Source: CBDBCU01 sp965242615
GTDB lineage: Bacteria; Chloroflexota; Dehalococcoidia; Lucifugimonadales; UBA3495
Assembly: GCA_965242615.1 (NCBI GenBank)
Contig: CBDESR010000005.1
Location: 558,001-622,000 of the forward strand
DNA: 64,000 nt
Direction of reading: 5' to 3'
Shown here: piece by piece, positions 1 through 7,811 of the stretch
How positions within the stretch are numbered: position 1 is the first letter of the stretch
Layout of the letters: the number at the start of each line of letters is the position of its first letter
Made by a program: the position numbers and the translations under genes
The notes under the pieces: model-generated
Database searches by the model: none
What the model was told of the DNA's origin: nothing
What the model saw: only the letters and a program-made list of their open reading frames with translations

Positions 1-294
1 CGCCGCCAACCCAATGTGCGTCGTATCCATCGCCAAGGCCGCCAGCAAAGTCAACGGCTCAAACCGATTCAAAAAAATCGGATGCGACTTCTCGCTGATA
101 TACAACCCATCCCCAAAAAAGACAAAATCCAGCTTCGCCGCCTCCGCCCGCCGCGTCAACTCCCGATAATACCCCAGGTTAATCGGCCCATCCGGCACCG
201 CCGCCGGATGCCGCCACGACCCCATATTGCTCCCCGTCCCGGAGAAAAACGCCCCCAACCGCATCTGTCGCCCGCCGCCATCCGCCATCATCAT
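1..294 (-). CDS. LLM-class flavin monooxygenase, N-terminal part (runs off window)
   Basis: The minus-strand frame is open from the window edge to an ATG at 294 and gives 98 residues. A purine-rich AGGAAGGGGG lies just upstream of three consecutive ATGs, so one of 294/291/288 is the likely start. The residues around 'MRLGAFFSGTGSNMGSWRHP' and 'ELTRRAEAAKLDFVFFGDG' match the first strand and helix of the nitrilotriacetate/dibenzothiophene-sulfone monooxygenase branch (NtaA/DszA-like) of the bacterial luciferase superfamily. These enzymes use reduced FMN and oxygen to hydroxylate or desulfonate small organics. The C-terminal three quarters lie outside the window, so substrate and integrity cannot be judged. 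It is the first of four luciferase-family genes here. Confidence 0.8.
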   Translation of the reverse strand, partial: MMMADGGGRQMRLGAFFSGTGSNMGSWRHPAAVPDGPINLGYYRELTRRAEAAKLDFVFFGDGLYISEKSHPIFLNRFEPLTLLAALAMDTTHIGLAA

Positions 295-337
295 CAAATC
301 CCCCTTCCTACAAAAACGGGAATCCAGAACCCCCAAA

Positions 338-391
338 CTCAAAAGTTTTGAGGGGGTGCGGGGGAACTTTTACAAAAGTTCCCCCGCCGTA
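338..391. repeat. Dispersed double-hairpin repeat, copy 1
   Basis: Two adjacent palindromes: CTCAAAAGTTTTGAG, then GGGGGAACTTTT / AAAGTTCCCCC around a short loop. The same unit recurs nearly base for base at 53617-53671. A half copy of the GGGAATCCAGAAC arm of the ATTCCC-N8-GGGAAT repeat lies just before it (about 318-331). It fills the gap between the partial monooxygenase and the zinc-ribbon gene. It could work as a bidirectional terminator or be a small non-autonomous element. Confidence 0.75.
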
Positions 392-433
392 TTCCCCTCC
401 CAAGTGGTTCTGTAACCTTTTGCCGGCTAGTTC

Positions 434-1048
434 CTACCCTTCCTTGTGCCGTAACTTGCAGGGTTGGCAAACCATCACAAACTCCTCAGGTTGTTCCGGC
501 GGCCACGCTACCAAGTAATCCAAATGGTCGGCCGGAGTATGCCCGCAATCAGCACACACCCCGCCTTGCCGTTCCTCTACCGCCTTGCGTTCTTTCTGCT
601 GCCGGGAATACCGGGCTTGCTGACCCTCTACGCCGCGCCACTGGAACCGGGCCACCACCGCCGGTGACATCGGCCACCCCCTCCCATCCTCGTACACATC
701 CGCCGCCCATTTCCAATCGCGATAGCAGCCGTGGCACAGAGTAATTTCCTTCCCGCCAGGCAGGACAATGTAATCCATACAGCCGCCCGTCCAGCCGTAC
801 TGGTCGCCGCAACGCTCGCACTGGGATGGGCCGCCGTAGTCATACTCATCGTGATACGCCAACTCCACCCGCCGATAACCCCCAATAACCTCGGCGGCGT
901 ATTGGGCACGGCTCTGCCAACCGTCAAAGTACTCACCGACAAACCGGGAAAAGCAACCGCCGCAAGCCCCGGTGTCAAAGGTCAAAGAAATTTCCAGTGG
1001 GCTGGCCCGGCCTTGGCACACCGGGCAAACGATTTCCAACTCGACCAT
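434..1048 (-). CDS. Hypothetical multi-zinc-ribbon protein
   Basis: A 204-residue protein that I do not recognise by name. It has six CxxC knuckles that pair into three putative zinc-binding units: CPVC (about 9) with CGGC (about 29), CERC (about 77) with CHGC (about 103), and CADC (about 165) with CQPC (about 196). The last unit, CADCGHTPADHLDYLVAW then CQPCKLRHK, resembles a treble clef of the HNH type, but a full HNH catalytic set is not clear. There is no signal peptide or membrane segment. It stands alone between two monooxygenase genes and a repeat. A nucleic-acid-binding role is possible on zinc-ribbon grounds only. Confidence 0.6.
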   Translation of the reverse strand: MVELEIVCPVCQGRASPLEISLTFDTGACGGCFSRFVGEYFDGWQSRAQYAAEVIGGYRRVELAYHDEYDYGGPSQCERCGDQYGWTGGCMDYIVLPGGKEITLCHGCYRDWKWAADVYEDGRGWPMSPAVVARFQWRGVEGQQARYSRQQKERKAVEERQGGVCADCGHTPADHLDYLVAWPPEQPEEFVMVCQPCKLRHKEG

Positions 1049-1090
1049 CCCGCATTACTCCTTTCCGAGGGCTAACCCACCCGGCAAATG

Positions 1091-2149
1091 TTACGAACCC
1101 AATCGCCCCCTCACCCCGCCCCTCGCCCTAACCCCACCCATCAACAACTCATAAGACCGCAGCCGCTTCCCAAAATCCGGTATCGCCGTAACCGCCAGCA
1201 CTTCCCCCACCCCATACTCCTCCGCCAGTCCATAGAGCCGCGCCGCCACCGCCGCCGGCTCCCCGTGAATCACCCCGGACGCCTGCTCCGCATAGCTGAA
1301 CCGCTCTCCCGACTGCCGCCCGAACTCCACCGCCGCCGCTTCCGAAAACACCGTAAAACACCGCCCGCTCTCCAAACTAATCCGTACCGCCCGCACTTTA
1401 GCCGCATACTCGGCGGCCTCCCCGGCCGTATCCGCTACCATTACCGGCAAAGCCAGAATCACCTCCGGAACCGACCCTTCCCCATCAAAATTATCGCGAT
1501 ACGCCGCCACCGCCCGCCGCATTTCCGCATCATCCCCATTCAGAAAATAAGCAAAAACATACGGCAGCCCCAACTGCGCCGCCGCCAACCCGCTCCCCGC
1601 TGTCGTCCCCAGTAAAAACAAGTCCGCCGGAGCCGGCGGCAACGGCATTGCCTGCAATCCTTCCCGCCCGTTACCCAGAAACTCCCGCAGCTCTGCCACC
1701 TTATCCTCCAGCGACTTGCCCCTCTCCACCGCCGCTGGTTGCGGCTGCAACGCCCGCGTCGTGTTCGGCATTCCTCCCGGCCCCCGCCCAATCCCCAAAT
1801 CCACCCGCCCCGGCGCCAACGCCGCCAGCACATTAAAATTCTCCGCCACCTTATACGGGCTATAATGCTGCAACATCACCCCGCCGGAGCCAATCCGAAT
1901 CCGACTGGTGCGCGCCAGCAAATGCCCCATCAGCACCTCCGGCGCCGAACCCATATTCCGCGGCGACCCGTGATGCTCCGCCACCCAAAACCGATGATAC
2001 CCCCACTCCTCAGCCCGCTGCGCCAACTCAACCGTATGCTGCAACGCTACCGCCGGCGTCTCTCCATCCCCCACCGGACTCTGGTCCAAAATACTCAATT
2101 TCAACCCGCAGCCCTCCATACCAAAACCCCGGCGGCCATCCGGTACCAT
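1091..2149 (-). CDS. LLM-class flavin-dependent oxidoreductase, MsnO8-like
   Basis: Member of the bacterial luciferase family that uses FMN or F420. After a short N-terminal tail the protein begins 'LKLSILDQSPVGDGETP', and it carries 'WVAEHHGSP', 'LLARTSRIRIGSGGVMLQHYSPYKVAE' split by helices, and 'PGRVDLGIGRGPGG', all typical of the MsnO8/YhbW subgroup of about 330-340 residues. I chose the ATG at 2149 (352 aa) because GGGGA lies 8 bases upstream; an ATG at 2119 would give a start closer to the family norm. A longer open frame to 2218 is not supported. Substrate unknown. The coding strand is G-rich although the gene is on the minus strand, in line with the regional strand bias. Confidence 0.88.
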   Translation of the reverse strand: MVPDGRRGFGMEGCGLKLSILDQSPVGDGETPAVALQHTVELAQRAEEWGYHRFWVAEHHGSPRNMGSAPEVLMGHLLARTSRIRIGSGGVMLQHYSPYKVAENFNVLAALAPGRVDLGIGRGPGGMPNTTRALQPQPAAVERGKSLEDKVAELREFLGNGREGLQAMPLPPAPADLFLLGTTAGSGLAAAQLGLPYVFAYFLNGDDAEMRRAVAAYRDNFDGEGSVPEVILALPVMVADTAGEAAEYAAKVRAVRISLESGRCFTVFSEAAAVEFGRQSGERFSYAEQASGVIHGEPAAVAARLYGLAEEYGVGEVLAVTAIPDFGKRLRSYELLMGGVRARGGVRGRLGS

Positions 2150-2382
2150 GCCTGATTTCCCCGATTTTACCACACTTGCCCGGCCGGATTTTGCCGGCGT
2201 AGGTATATGCCATTCCACAAAACCAATTTCCCGCCCCTTGCGTAATTTCCTGCAATCATCCCCCTCAAAATATGTTACACTGGTAACGGCGCAGCGCCGC
2301 CGCCCCGGCCGGGACAGGGTAATTAGCCCCGGCCGCCGACCGGCGCAGCCTGACCGCCAAATCTGAACGGAGGTACTTCCCT

Positions 2383-4140
2383 ATGGCTGACCCAAAGTCC
2401 TACAACCCCGAAATGCCCTCGGACCGCCCGGAAATCAGCGCCTTCACCTTCTCCGTCCTCGAATGGATGGGTGAGGACTATCTGCCCGCGGTCGTCCGCC
2501 ACGCCCTCGAATCCCGGAGCAAAGTCTCCAATCCTTCCAAGCAAGCCCTCGATACTGCCATCCGCCGCGCCAACCTGCGGATTCCCAGCTTCCGACCCCA
2601 AGCCGCCCATCGCGCGCCGGCCGCCCAACTGCAACCGCCGGTCTTGATGAATTTACCCTACTCCAACGAACTCTCCGGCGCCCTCCTCCGGGTCTGGGTC
2701 GAATCCCTCCCCGAAACCCGTAAAGTCGTCCAGCAGCGGCTACAAGACGCCGGCGAACCCGCTGACGGCGTGGACTTCCGCGGCGAGTTTTTCCACGACG
2801 ACTGGAACCCCGACGACTGGAACGCCGAACGCGACGCCATCCTCCTCGAACACGGCCACCTCGACCGCAACGACGTCGGACTGATGCTCTGGTGCGTCTC
2901 CGGCAAAATCACCCTCCCCGTCGGCAACTTCGTCCGCGACGCCGGAATGTCCGCCCCCGGCGAAACCGACACCGTGGACTTTGCCCACTGGCGCGGCCTG
3001 CTCAGCGCCCTGCCCCCGGACCATTCCCAGTGGAATATGGCTAATGACTTCGCCGCCGAACTCGACAAAATCATCGGCCTCAAAAAAGAAGCCCGCACCC
3101 GCGCCAATGTCAACGCCCTCCGCTCCAGCATCAACCAGCTCAAAGAACGCTACGCCGAGGAACTGGAATACCTGGAGCGCGACCTGTCCAAATGGCCGGT
3201 GCCGGTCCTCACCGACCACGCCCTGACCGGCTTGGTGCAGGAACTTCTGTCCCAAATTGAGGGCAAATGCGCCGAATACCGCCCCATCCGCGAGCAAGGC
3301 TCCAGCCGCGCCGAGGAAACCCGCCGCGCCGCCCGCCGCTCCGAACTGGAAGGCGAAATCATCAAAGCCCTCGACTCCGCCGAAAAAATCCTCGCCGAAG
3401 CCCCCACCCTGGGCGACAAAGAGCCGGCCAAAGCCGCCGCCGCGGCCGAACCCCCGGAAACTCCCGACACTCCGACCCCGGAGCCGGAACCGGCTGCCGT
3501 TCCCGCCGCCGAACCCCCCTCCGGCATTTCCCAAGCCCAACTCGACGAACTCGAAGCCACCCTCCAGGAACTCCGCGCCGAAGTCGAAGACCTCAAAGCC
3601 GAGCTGCACAACAGCAAAACCAACGAGGAATACTGGCGGCTGGCCTATGTCGAAGCCTCCAAGCTCACCGGTACCGACCCCACTATGGAGGGCCGGGGGC
3701 CGCAGAACATCGCCGAAGCCGTAGCCTGGGCCGAGGAACGCTACCCCGAACAGCTCCTGTTCCACCTCAACACCAGCTCCTGGGTCAAGAACAACCCCTT
3801 CGAGGATCCCAACTCCACCCTCGAAGCCCTCGAGTGGCTGGCCACCACCTACTTCCGCTCCCGCACCGGCGAAATCAGCCAGCCCAACCTCGACGAATCC
3901 CTCTACCAGGTCTGCCGCTGGCACTACGTCAGCAACCAGAGCGAAGTCACCATCGGCCAGTACGAGCGCTGGTATCGCACCAGCGTCAACGGCGTCTCCT
4001 ACAACCTCAGCGAGCACATGGGCCGCGGCAACAGCAAAGACCCCACCAACACCATCCGCGTCGCCTTCAACTGGGACCGCGACTCCAAAAAGGTCATCAT
4101 CGGCTACATCGGCCAGCACCAGCAGACCGACGCCACCTAG
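2383..4140 (+). CDS. Hypothetical coiled-coil protein upstream of methyltransferase-HNH
   Basis: A 585-residue soluble protein that I do not recognise. There is an acidic/proline-rich linker (about 345-385, repeated PEP/PTP), then a coiled coil (about 388-420, heptads such as LDELEATLQELRAEVEDL). The C-terminal domain (about 430-580) is rich in aromatic residues and ends with 'IRVAFNWDRDSKKVIIGYIG'. A helical stretch with Glu/Arg/Lys heptads also lies at about 225-345. No signal peptide or membrane segment is visible. The ATG at 2383 follows GGAGG with normal spacing. A methyltransferase-HNH gene follows 155 bases downstream on the same strand, so a joint restriction or defence role is possible, but this rests on position only. 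Codons end very largely in C. Confidence 0.75.
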   Translation: MADPKSYNPEMPSDRPEISAFTFSVLEWMGEDYLPAVVRHALESRSKVSNPSKQALDTAIRRANLRIPSFRPQAAHRAPAAQLQPPVLMNLPYSNELSGALLRVWVESLPETRKVVQQRLQDAGEPADGVDFRGEFFHDDWNPDDWNAERDAILLEHGHLDRNDVGLMLWCVSGKITLPVGNFVRDAGMSAPGETDTVDFAHWRGLLSALPPDHSQWNMANDFAAELDKIIGLKKEARTRANVNALRSSINQLKERYAEELEYLERDLSKWPVPVLTDHALTGLVQELLSQIEGKCAEYRPIREQGSSRAEETRRAARRSELEGEIIKALDSAEKILAEAPTLGDKEPAKAAAAAEPPETPDTPTPEPEPAAVPAAEPPSGISQAQLDELEATLQELRAEVEDLKAELHNSKTNEEYWRLAYVEASKLTGTDPTMEGRGPQNIAEAVAWAEERYPEQLLFHLNTSSWVKNNPFEDPNSTLEALEWLATTYFRSRTGEISQPNLDESLYQVCRWHYVSNQSEVTIGQYERWYRTSVNGVSYNLSEHMGRGNSKDPTNTIRVAFNWDRDSKKVIIGYIGQHQQTDAT

Positions 4141-4295
4141 CCCGGCAACTGGAGGTCACCGCAACTGCCGTAAGCAACCCGGGGCGGCAACCCTCGGCCA
4201 AGGGGCTGCAGCCCCGGATACAAGAAAGGGGAGAGCCATCGGGCCGTGTAGGAGCGGCTCGGTCAAAGAGACGCTAACTCTTTGAGGTGAACAAA

Positions 4296-5930
4296 ATGAT
4301 GAACCCGACCGCCGCCGCTGTCGCCCCGTTCAATGGCGTCAACCGCGGCGTCTATATCGCCGATAACCTCGACTTTCTGCGGCGGATTAACACCAACTCG
4401 GTCGATTTGGTTTGCATCGACCCGCCCTTTGCCAAGAACGATACTTTTACCGCGGACCGGCTCAAGCCGCCTTTGACCGCGGCGGAAAAAGAAAATGAGA
4501 TGCGGGTGCTCGAGGAGTGGGGGATTACTACTCCGGAGCAGGCGGACTTAGCCGGCATTGCCTGGCTGGATGATCACAAGGCCCGCGGCGGGTATCGGGA
4601 CACTTGGTCTTGGGATAAGGACATTCACGAGGATTGGGTGGACGGCATCAAGGCTACTCATCCCGCCGTCAATATGCTGCTGGAAGCCACCCGGGAGATC
4701 CACGGGGACGGCATCGCCGCTTACCTGGCCTTTATGGCGATCCGGCTGTTTGAGATTCACCGCATTCTCAAGCCCACCGGCAGCCTGTACCTGCATTGCG
4801 ACCATACCGTCAGCGGCTACCTGCGGCAGCTGCTGGATGGGGTGTTCGGCAAGGATAATCTGCGAAACGAAATCATCTGGAAGTATCGCCGCTGGACGGC
4901 TACGGCTACGCGTTTCCAGCAGATGCACGACACTATCCTGTGGTATTCCAAGGGCAGCAAGTATGTGTTTAACAAGCTGTTGCAACCCTACGCCGATGAA
5001 AGTCTCATCGAGGAGACCGTGCGCGGCGTTGTGGACGGCAAACTGGTCCGCTTAAAGGATGATGCGGGAAACTACGTAAGGCGCAATGCCCCGAACAAGG
5101 GCGTTACGATGCACGACACTTGGCTTGACATTAACTTCCTGCCCCCTACGGGTAAAGAGCGCACCGGCTATCCCACTCAAAAGCCGGTCGCCCTGGCCGA
5201 GCGGATAATTCAAGCCAGCACTAACCCCGGGGATGTGGTGTTGGACTGCTTTGCCGGCTGCGCTTACGCCGCCGTGGCGGCGGAAAAGTTGGGTAGGCAA
5301 TGGGTAGCGTGCGATATTAACCCCCGGGCGTGGACGGTGTTCAAGCGGCAGTTCAACAAGGGCGGCGAACTGCCGCTGCTGACCTGCAATGACCAGACCA
5401 CCGGGCAACAGGTATTGGGCTGCGAGCCGACGGTTACGATTCACGGCCACAACCAACTGCCCGACCGAACCGATGGCGGCGGCGGGGTCGAGGTTAAGCC
5501 CCTGCGGACGGACAACCGCCGGCAGTCCGCAAGGAAATACAAGCAGGAGTCCACGCTGATGGACCGGGTGGAAATGCTGACCGCCTTGTTACGGTATAGC
5601 CATGGCCGGGCGTGGTGCTGCGGTTATATCAGCCGCGGCGACGACGGCCAGATTATCTTGACCAACTACGAGCTGGACCACATTACGCCGAAAAGCAAAG
5701 GGGGCGAGGATGAAATAACCAACCGCGCCCCGCTTTGCCCGGCGCATAACCGGATTAAAAGCGACAAGAACATCACCCTTTATCAGTTGCGGGAGTGGAT
5801 TATATTCAATCGGCAACTGGCCGAGGGAATGACGCCGGAGCGGTTGGTCAACCTGGAGGATGCGCTGCGGGAGGCGCGGCATATTTTTGCGGAGGCGTAT
5901 CAGCGCAAGTATGGGGTGGCTATGGTGTGA
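4296..5930 (+). CDS. Beta-class DNA methyltransferase fused to a C-terminal HNH endonuclease
   Basis: 544 residues. The methyltransferase half has the catalytic DPPF tetrad at 42-45 and the AdoMet-binding FAGC motif at 319-322, preceded by 'GYPTQKPVALAERII' (291-305). Motif IV before motif I is the beta-class order, so it should methylate an exocyclic amino group (N6-adenine or N4-cytosine). Residues 440-490 form an HNH-like module: CCGY, 'YELDHITPKSKGG' with D461-H462, N476, then 'LCPAHNRIK' with H484/N485. The ATG at 4296 is favoured over an upstream GTG at 4287 because GAGGTGA (4284-4290) overlaps that GTG and is well placed for 4296. A methylase and nuclease in one chain could be a self-contained restriction-modification enzyme. 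The plus strand is G-rich here, unlike the flanking genes, which suggests separate acquisition. Confidence 0.88.
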   Translation: MMNPTAAAVAPFNGVNRGVYIADNLDFLRRINTNSVDLVCIDPPFAKNDTFTADRLKPPLTAAEKENEMRVLEEWGITTPEQADLAGIAWLDDHKARGGYRDTWSWDKDIHEDWVDGIKATHPAVNMLLEATREIHGDGIAAYLAFMAIRLFEIHRILKPTGSLYLHCDHTVSGYLRQLLDGVFGKDNLRNEIIWKYRRWTATATRFQQMHDTILWYSKGSKYVFNKLLQPYADESLIEETVRGVVDGKLVRLKDDAGNYVRRNAPNKGVTMHDTWLDINFLPPTGKERTGYPTQKPVALAERIIQASTNPGDVVLDCFAGCAYAAVAAEKLGRQWVACDINPRAWTVFKRQFNKGGELPLLTCNDQTTGQQVLGCEPTVTIHGHNQLPDRTDGGGGVEVKPLRTDNRRQSARKYKQESTLMDRVEMLTALLRYSHGRAWCCGYISRGDDGQIILTNYELDHITPKSKGGEDEITNRAPLCPAHNRIKSDKNITLYQLREWIIFNRQLAEGMTPERLVNLEDALREARHIFAEAYQRKYGVAMV

Positions 5931-5982
5931 GGGCGTCCGGCAAAGGCTAAACTGGCATCCGAGCGAGCCGACAGAGCGAGAA

Positions 5983-6588
5983 CTACCACAACTCCCCGCC
6001 CGGCCGCCATTCCGCCGACAGCGGCAAATCCAAATCCAGCGGCGGCGTGTTCGGCAGCCGGAGAATCATCACCCACTCCTCCGGAGTAGGTATCGGGGAC
6101 GCCGCCGCGGCGTCCCCCTCTTTTGGCTCCGCTGCCATCCCATCCGTACCGTCATCCACCCCGGCCGGCCGAATAAACAGCGGCCCCCGCCAGTATTCCC
6201 AGCCCAACCTTTGGTACAGCCGCGTATCCGCCGGACATAGCCCGCCCAAATCATAGCCAGCCGCGCCAATCGCCATCCCCAGCCGCTCCATAACCGCAGT
6301 AGCAAACCCCCGCCCCTGAAACTCCGGCAAAGTAGCCACCAGTTCCACATAAGCCGTCCGCAGCAGCGGCCCGTCCCCGGCTTGCAGCCACCGCGTCACC
6401 ACCATCGCGTGGCTGACCGCCAAATCCCCTACAAACCCCACTACATACCCATCGGCCGCATAAGCCGCCCACAACGGCCCCAGATTTTCCCCGGCATAAG
6501 CCCGCCCGCAAAGGCTCTGCACCTCCGCCAACAACGCCGGGCTGATCTCCCCCGCCGCGATTACTTTGACCCTCAAATCCGACGCCAT
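5983..6588 (-). CDS. GNAT N-acetyltransferase, AAC(2')-like
   Basis: 201-residue acetyl-CoA-dependent acetyltransferase. 'AYVELVATLPEFQGRGFATAVMERL' (written here as one known pattern, V-x5-R-G-x-x) gives the acetyl-CoA pyrophosphate loop QGRGFA. The following 'YDLGGLCPADTRLYQRLGWEYWRGP' region resembles the second half of aminoglycoside 2'-N-acetyltransferases, as does the 'DDGTDG...VMILRLP' ending. An acidic, alanine-rich insert lies at about 147-163. Whether it acts on an antibiotic is not shown; many such proteins have unknown small-molecule substrates. It is convergent with the methyltransferase-HNH gene. Confidence 0.75.
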   Translation of the reverse strand: MASDLRVKVIAAGEISPALLAEVQSLCGRAYAGENLGPLWAAYAADGYVVGFVGDLAVSHAMVVTRWLQAGDGPLLRTAYVELVATLPEFQGRGFATAVMERLGMAIGAAGYDLGGLCPADTRLYQRLGWEYWRGPLFIRPAGVDDGTDGMAAEPKEGDAAAASPIPTPEEWVMILRLPNTPPLDLDLPLSAEWRPGGELW

Positions 6589-6608
6589 TTCCCCTTAACC
6601 CCGAAATA

Positions 6609-6657
6609 AAATCATCCCCCGGCAACGGAATTAACCGTTCGCCGGGGGATAATGATG
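6609..6657 (-). terminator. Hairpin terminator of the NHL-repeat gene
   Basis: Long two-part stem: ATCATCCCCCGGC with GCCGGGGGATaATGAT outside, and AACGG with CCGTT around AATTAA inside. On the minus strand it is followed by TTTTATTTC. It lies between the end of the NHL gene and the start of the GNAT gene. Confidence 0.7.
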
Positions 6658-6686
6658 TCTTTTGCCGATGGCGCGGTTTCCGGATA

Positions 6687-7736
6687 CTACAGCCGCGCCC
6701 CGTCGTACAGCCCTACAAAGTAGGGCGGTATCTTGCGGTAAATCTGGATCCGGTTCCGCTGGGAGTCAATGATGAACAGCCGATCCTGTTCGTCCACTTC
6801 CACCCCAATCGGCCCCCGCAGGAACTTCTCCCGCTCCAAGCCCTGGGCAATTTCCCGCTGCAACCGCATATCCGGGTTGGCGTCCAGCTTCGTCTCCCCC
6901 CACTTGGACAGGGTAGCGTCCCCCAGAATCAGGGTAATGAACCAGCCGTTGGCGTCAAACACCTGCACCCGGTCATTGTCCCAGTCCGCCACATAAATAA
7001 TCCCTTCCCGGTCTACCGCCACATCCGTAGGCCGCTTGAGCTGCCCTTCCCCGGAGCCGGTAGTCCCGAACCCCATCAGGAAATTCCCCTCCGGGTCAAA
7101 CTTCTGGATGCGGTCGTTGCGCCAATCGGCAATGTAGATGTCCCCGGCGGCGTCCAGGTCAATGCCCCAAGGCATATTCAGTTCCCCGTCCCCGCTGCCG
7201 AAGCTGCCGAACTGGGAAATAAACCGCCCCTCCCGGGTGTATTTCTGAACCCGATGATTGCCGGTGTCCACCAGCAGCATATTGTCGTCAGCGTCAAAAT
7301 GGATGCCCGAGGGCTGGTCGAACTCGCCCGGCCCGGAACCCACCACGCCCCAACTGCCCAGCCAATCGCCATCTTTGGAAAAGACGGCAACCCGGTTCAG
7401 CCACTCGTCGGTGACATACAGGTTCTCATCCTTATCCAAAGCAATGGAAGTGGGCCAAATCAGGGAACTGTCGGCGGCGTTCTCCCCGGTATCCATCAAA
7501 TCGCCGCCCAACCGGCCGCCATTGCCGATTTCCCCGATGTATTCCTCGGCAACGGTGCAAACGGTAATGCGCTTGGAGTCCGCCCGGTAGTCATAAGCCC
7601 GGCTGACGACATACATAATATCGTCGGCGCCCCGGGCCAGGGAAACCGGGTTCTTGAAACCGGGGCCGGCTTCCTCCCCCCGGCCTATGGTATGGGTGTA
7701 ACGAAAAGTTACCCCCTGAACTTGTGCTGTAGTCAT
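6687..7736 (-). CDS. NHL-repeat six-bladed beta-propeller protein
   Basis: 349 residues built of NHL repeats. Units of about 45-50 residues repeat the pattern 'P-x-G-I-x-(F/L)-D', 'N-(L/I)-(Y/L)-V-(T/A)-D', 'N-R-V/I-Q-K-(Y/F)', 'G-x-G-(E/D)-G-x-(F/L)', for example 'IYIADWRNDRIQKFDPEG' and 'LLVDTGNHRVQKYTREG'. NHL propellers bind proteins, peptides or RNA, or carry lyase activity; nothing here assigns one. No signal peptide is seen. The ATG at 7736 is preferred over a GTG at 7742 that overlaps the AGG of its ribosome site. It lies downstream of the DUF1800/DUF1501 genes on the same strand, but a terminator at 7770-7799 separates it from them. Confidence 0.88.
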   Translation of the reverse strand: MTTAQVQGVTFRYTHTIGRGEEAGPGFKNPVSLARGADDIMYVVSRAYDYRADSKRITVCTVAEEYIGEIGNGGRLGGDLMDTGENAADSSLIWPTSIALDKDENLYVTDEWLNRVAVFSKDGDWLGSWGVVGSGPGEFDQPSGIHFDADDNMLLVDTGNHRVQKYTREGRFISQFGSFGSGDGELNMPWGIDLDAAGDIYIADWRNDRIQKFDPEGNFLMGFGTTGSGEGQLKRPTDVAVDREGIIYVADWDNDRVQVFDANGWFITLILGDATLSKWGETKLDANPDMRLQREIAQGLEREKFLRGPIGVEVDEQDRLFIIDSQRNRIQIYRKIPPYFVGLYDGARL

Positions 7737-7769
7737 TCTCACCTCAACCCCGGCCGAGCCGCCGGGGAG

Positions 7770-7799
7770 TAAAAAGGGGCGTCAATTAAGACGCCCCTT
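7770..7799 (-). terminator. Rho-independent terminator after the DUF1501 gene
   Basis: Perfect 10-bp stem AAGGGGCGTC / GACGCCCCTT with an AATTAA loop. On the minus strand the stem runs straight into TTTTT. It closes the DUF1800-DUF1501 transcription unit. Confidence 0.85.
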
Positions 7800-7811
7800 C
7801 GGTCTGCGGGC

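Noticed and set aside
2740..4119. Long open frame on the minus strand opposite the coiled-coil gene (459 codons)
   Set aside because: It is a Gly/Val/Phe-rich shadow caused by C-ending codons on the plus strand, with no domain or ribosome site.
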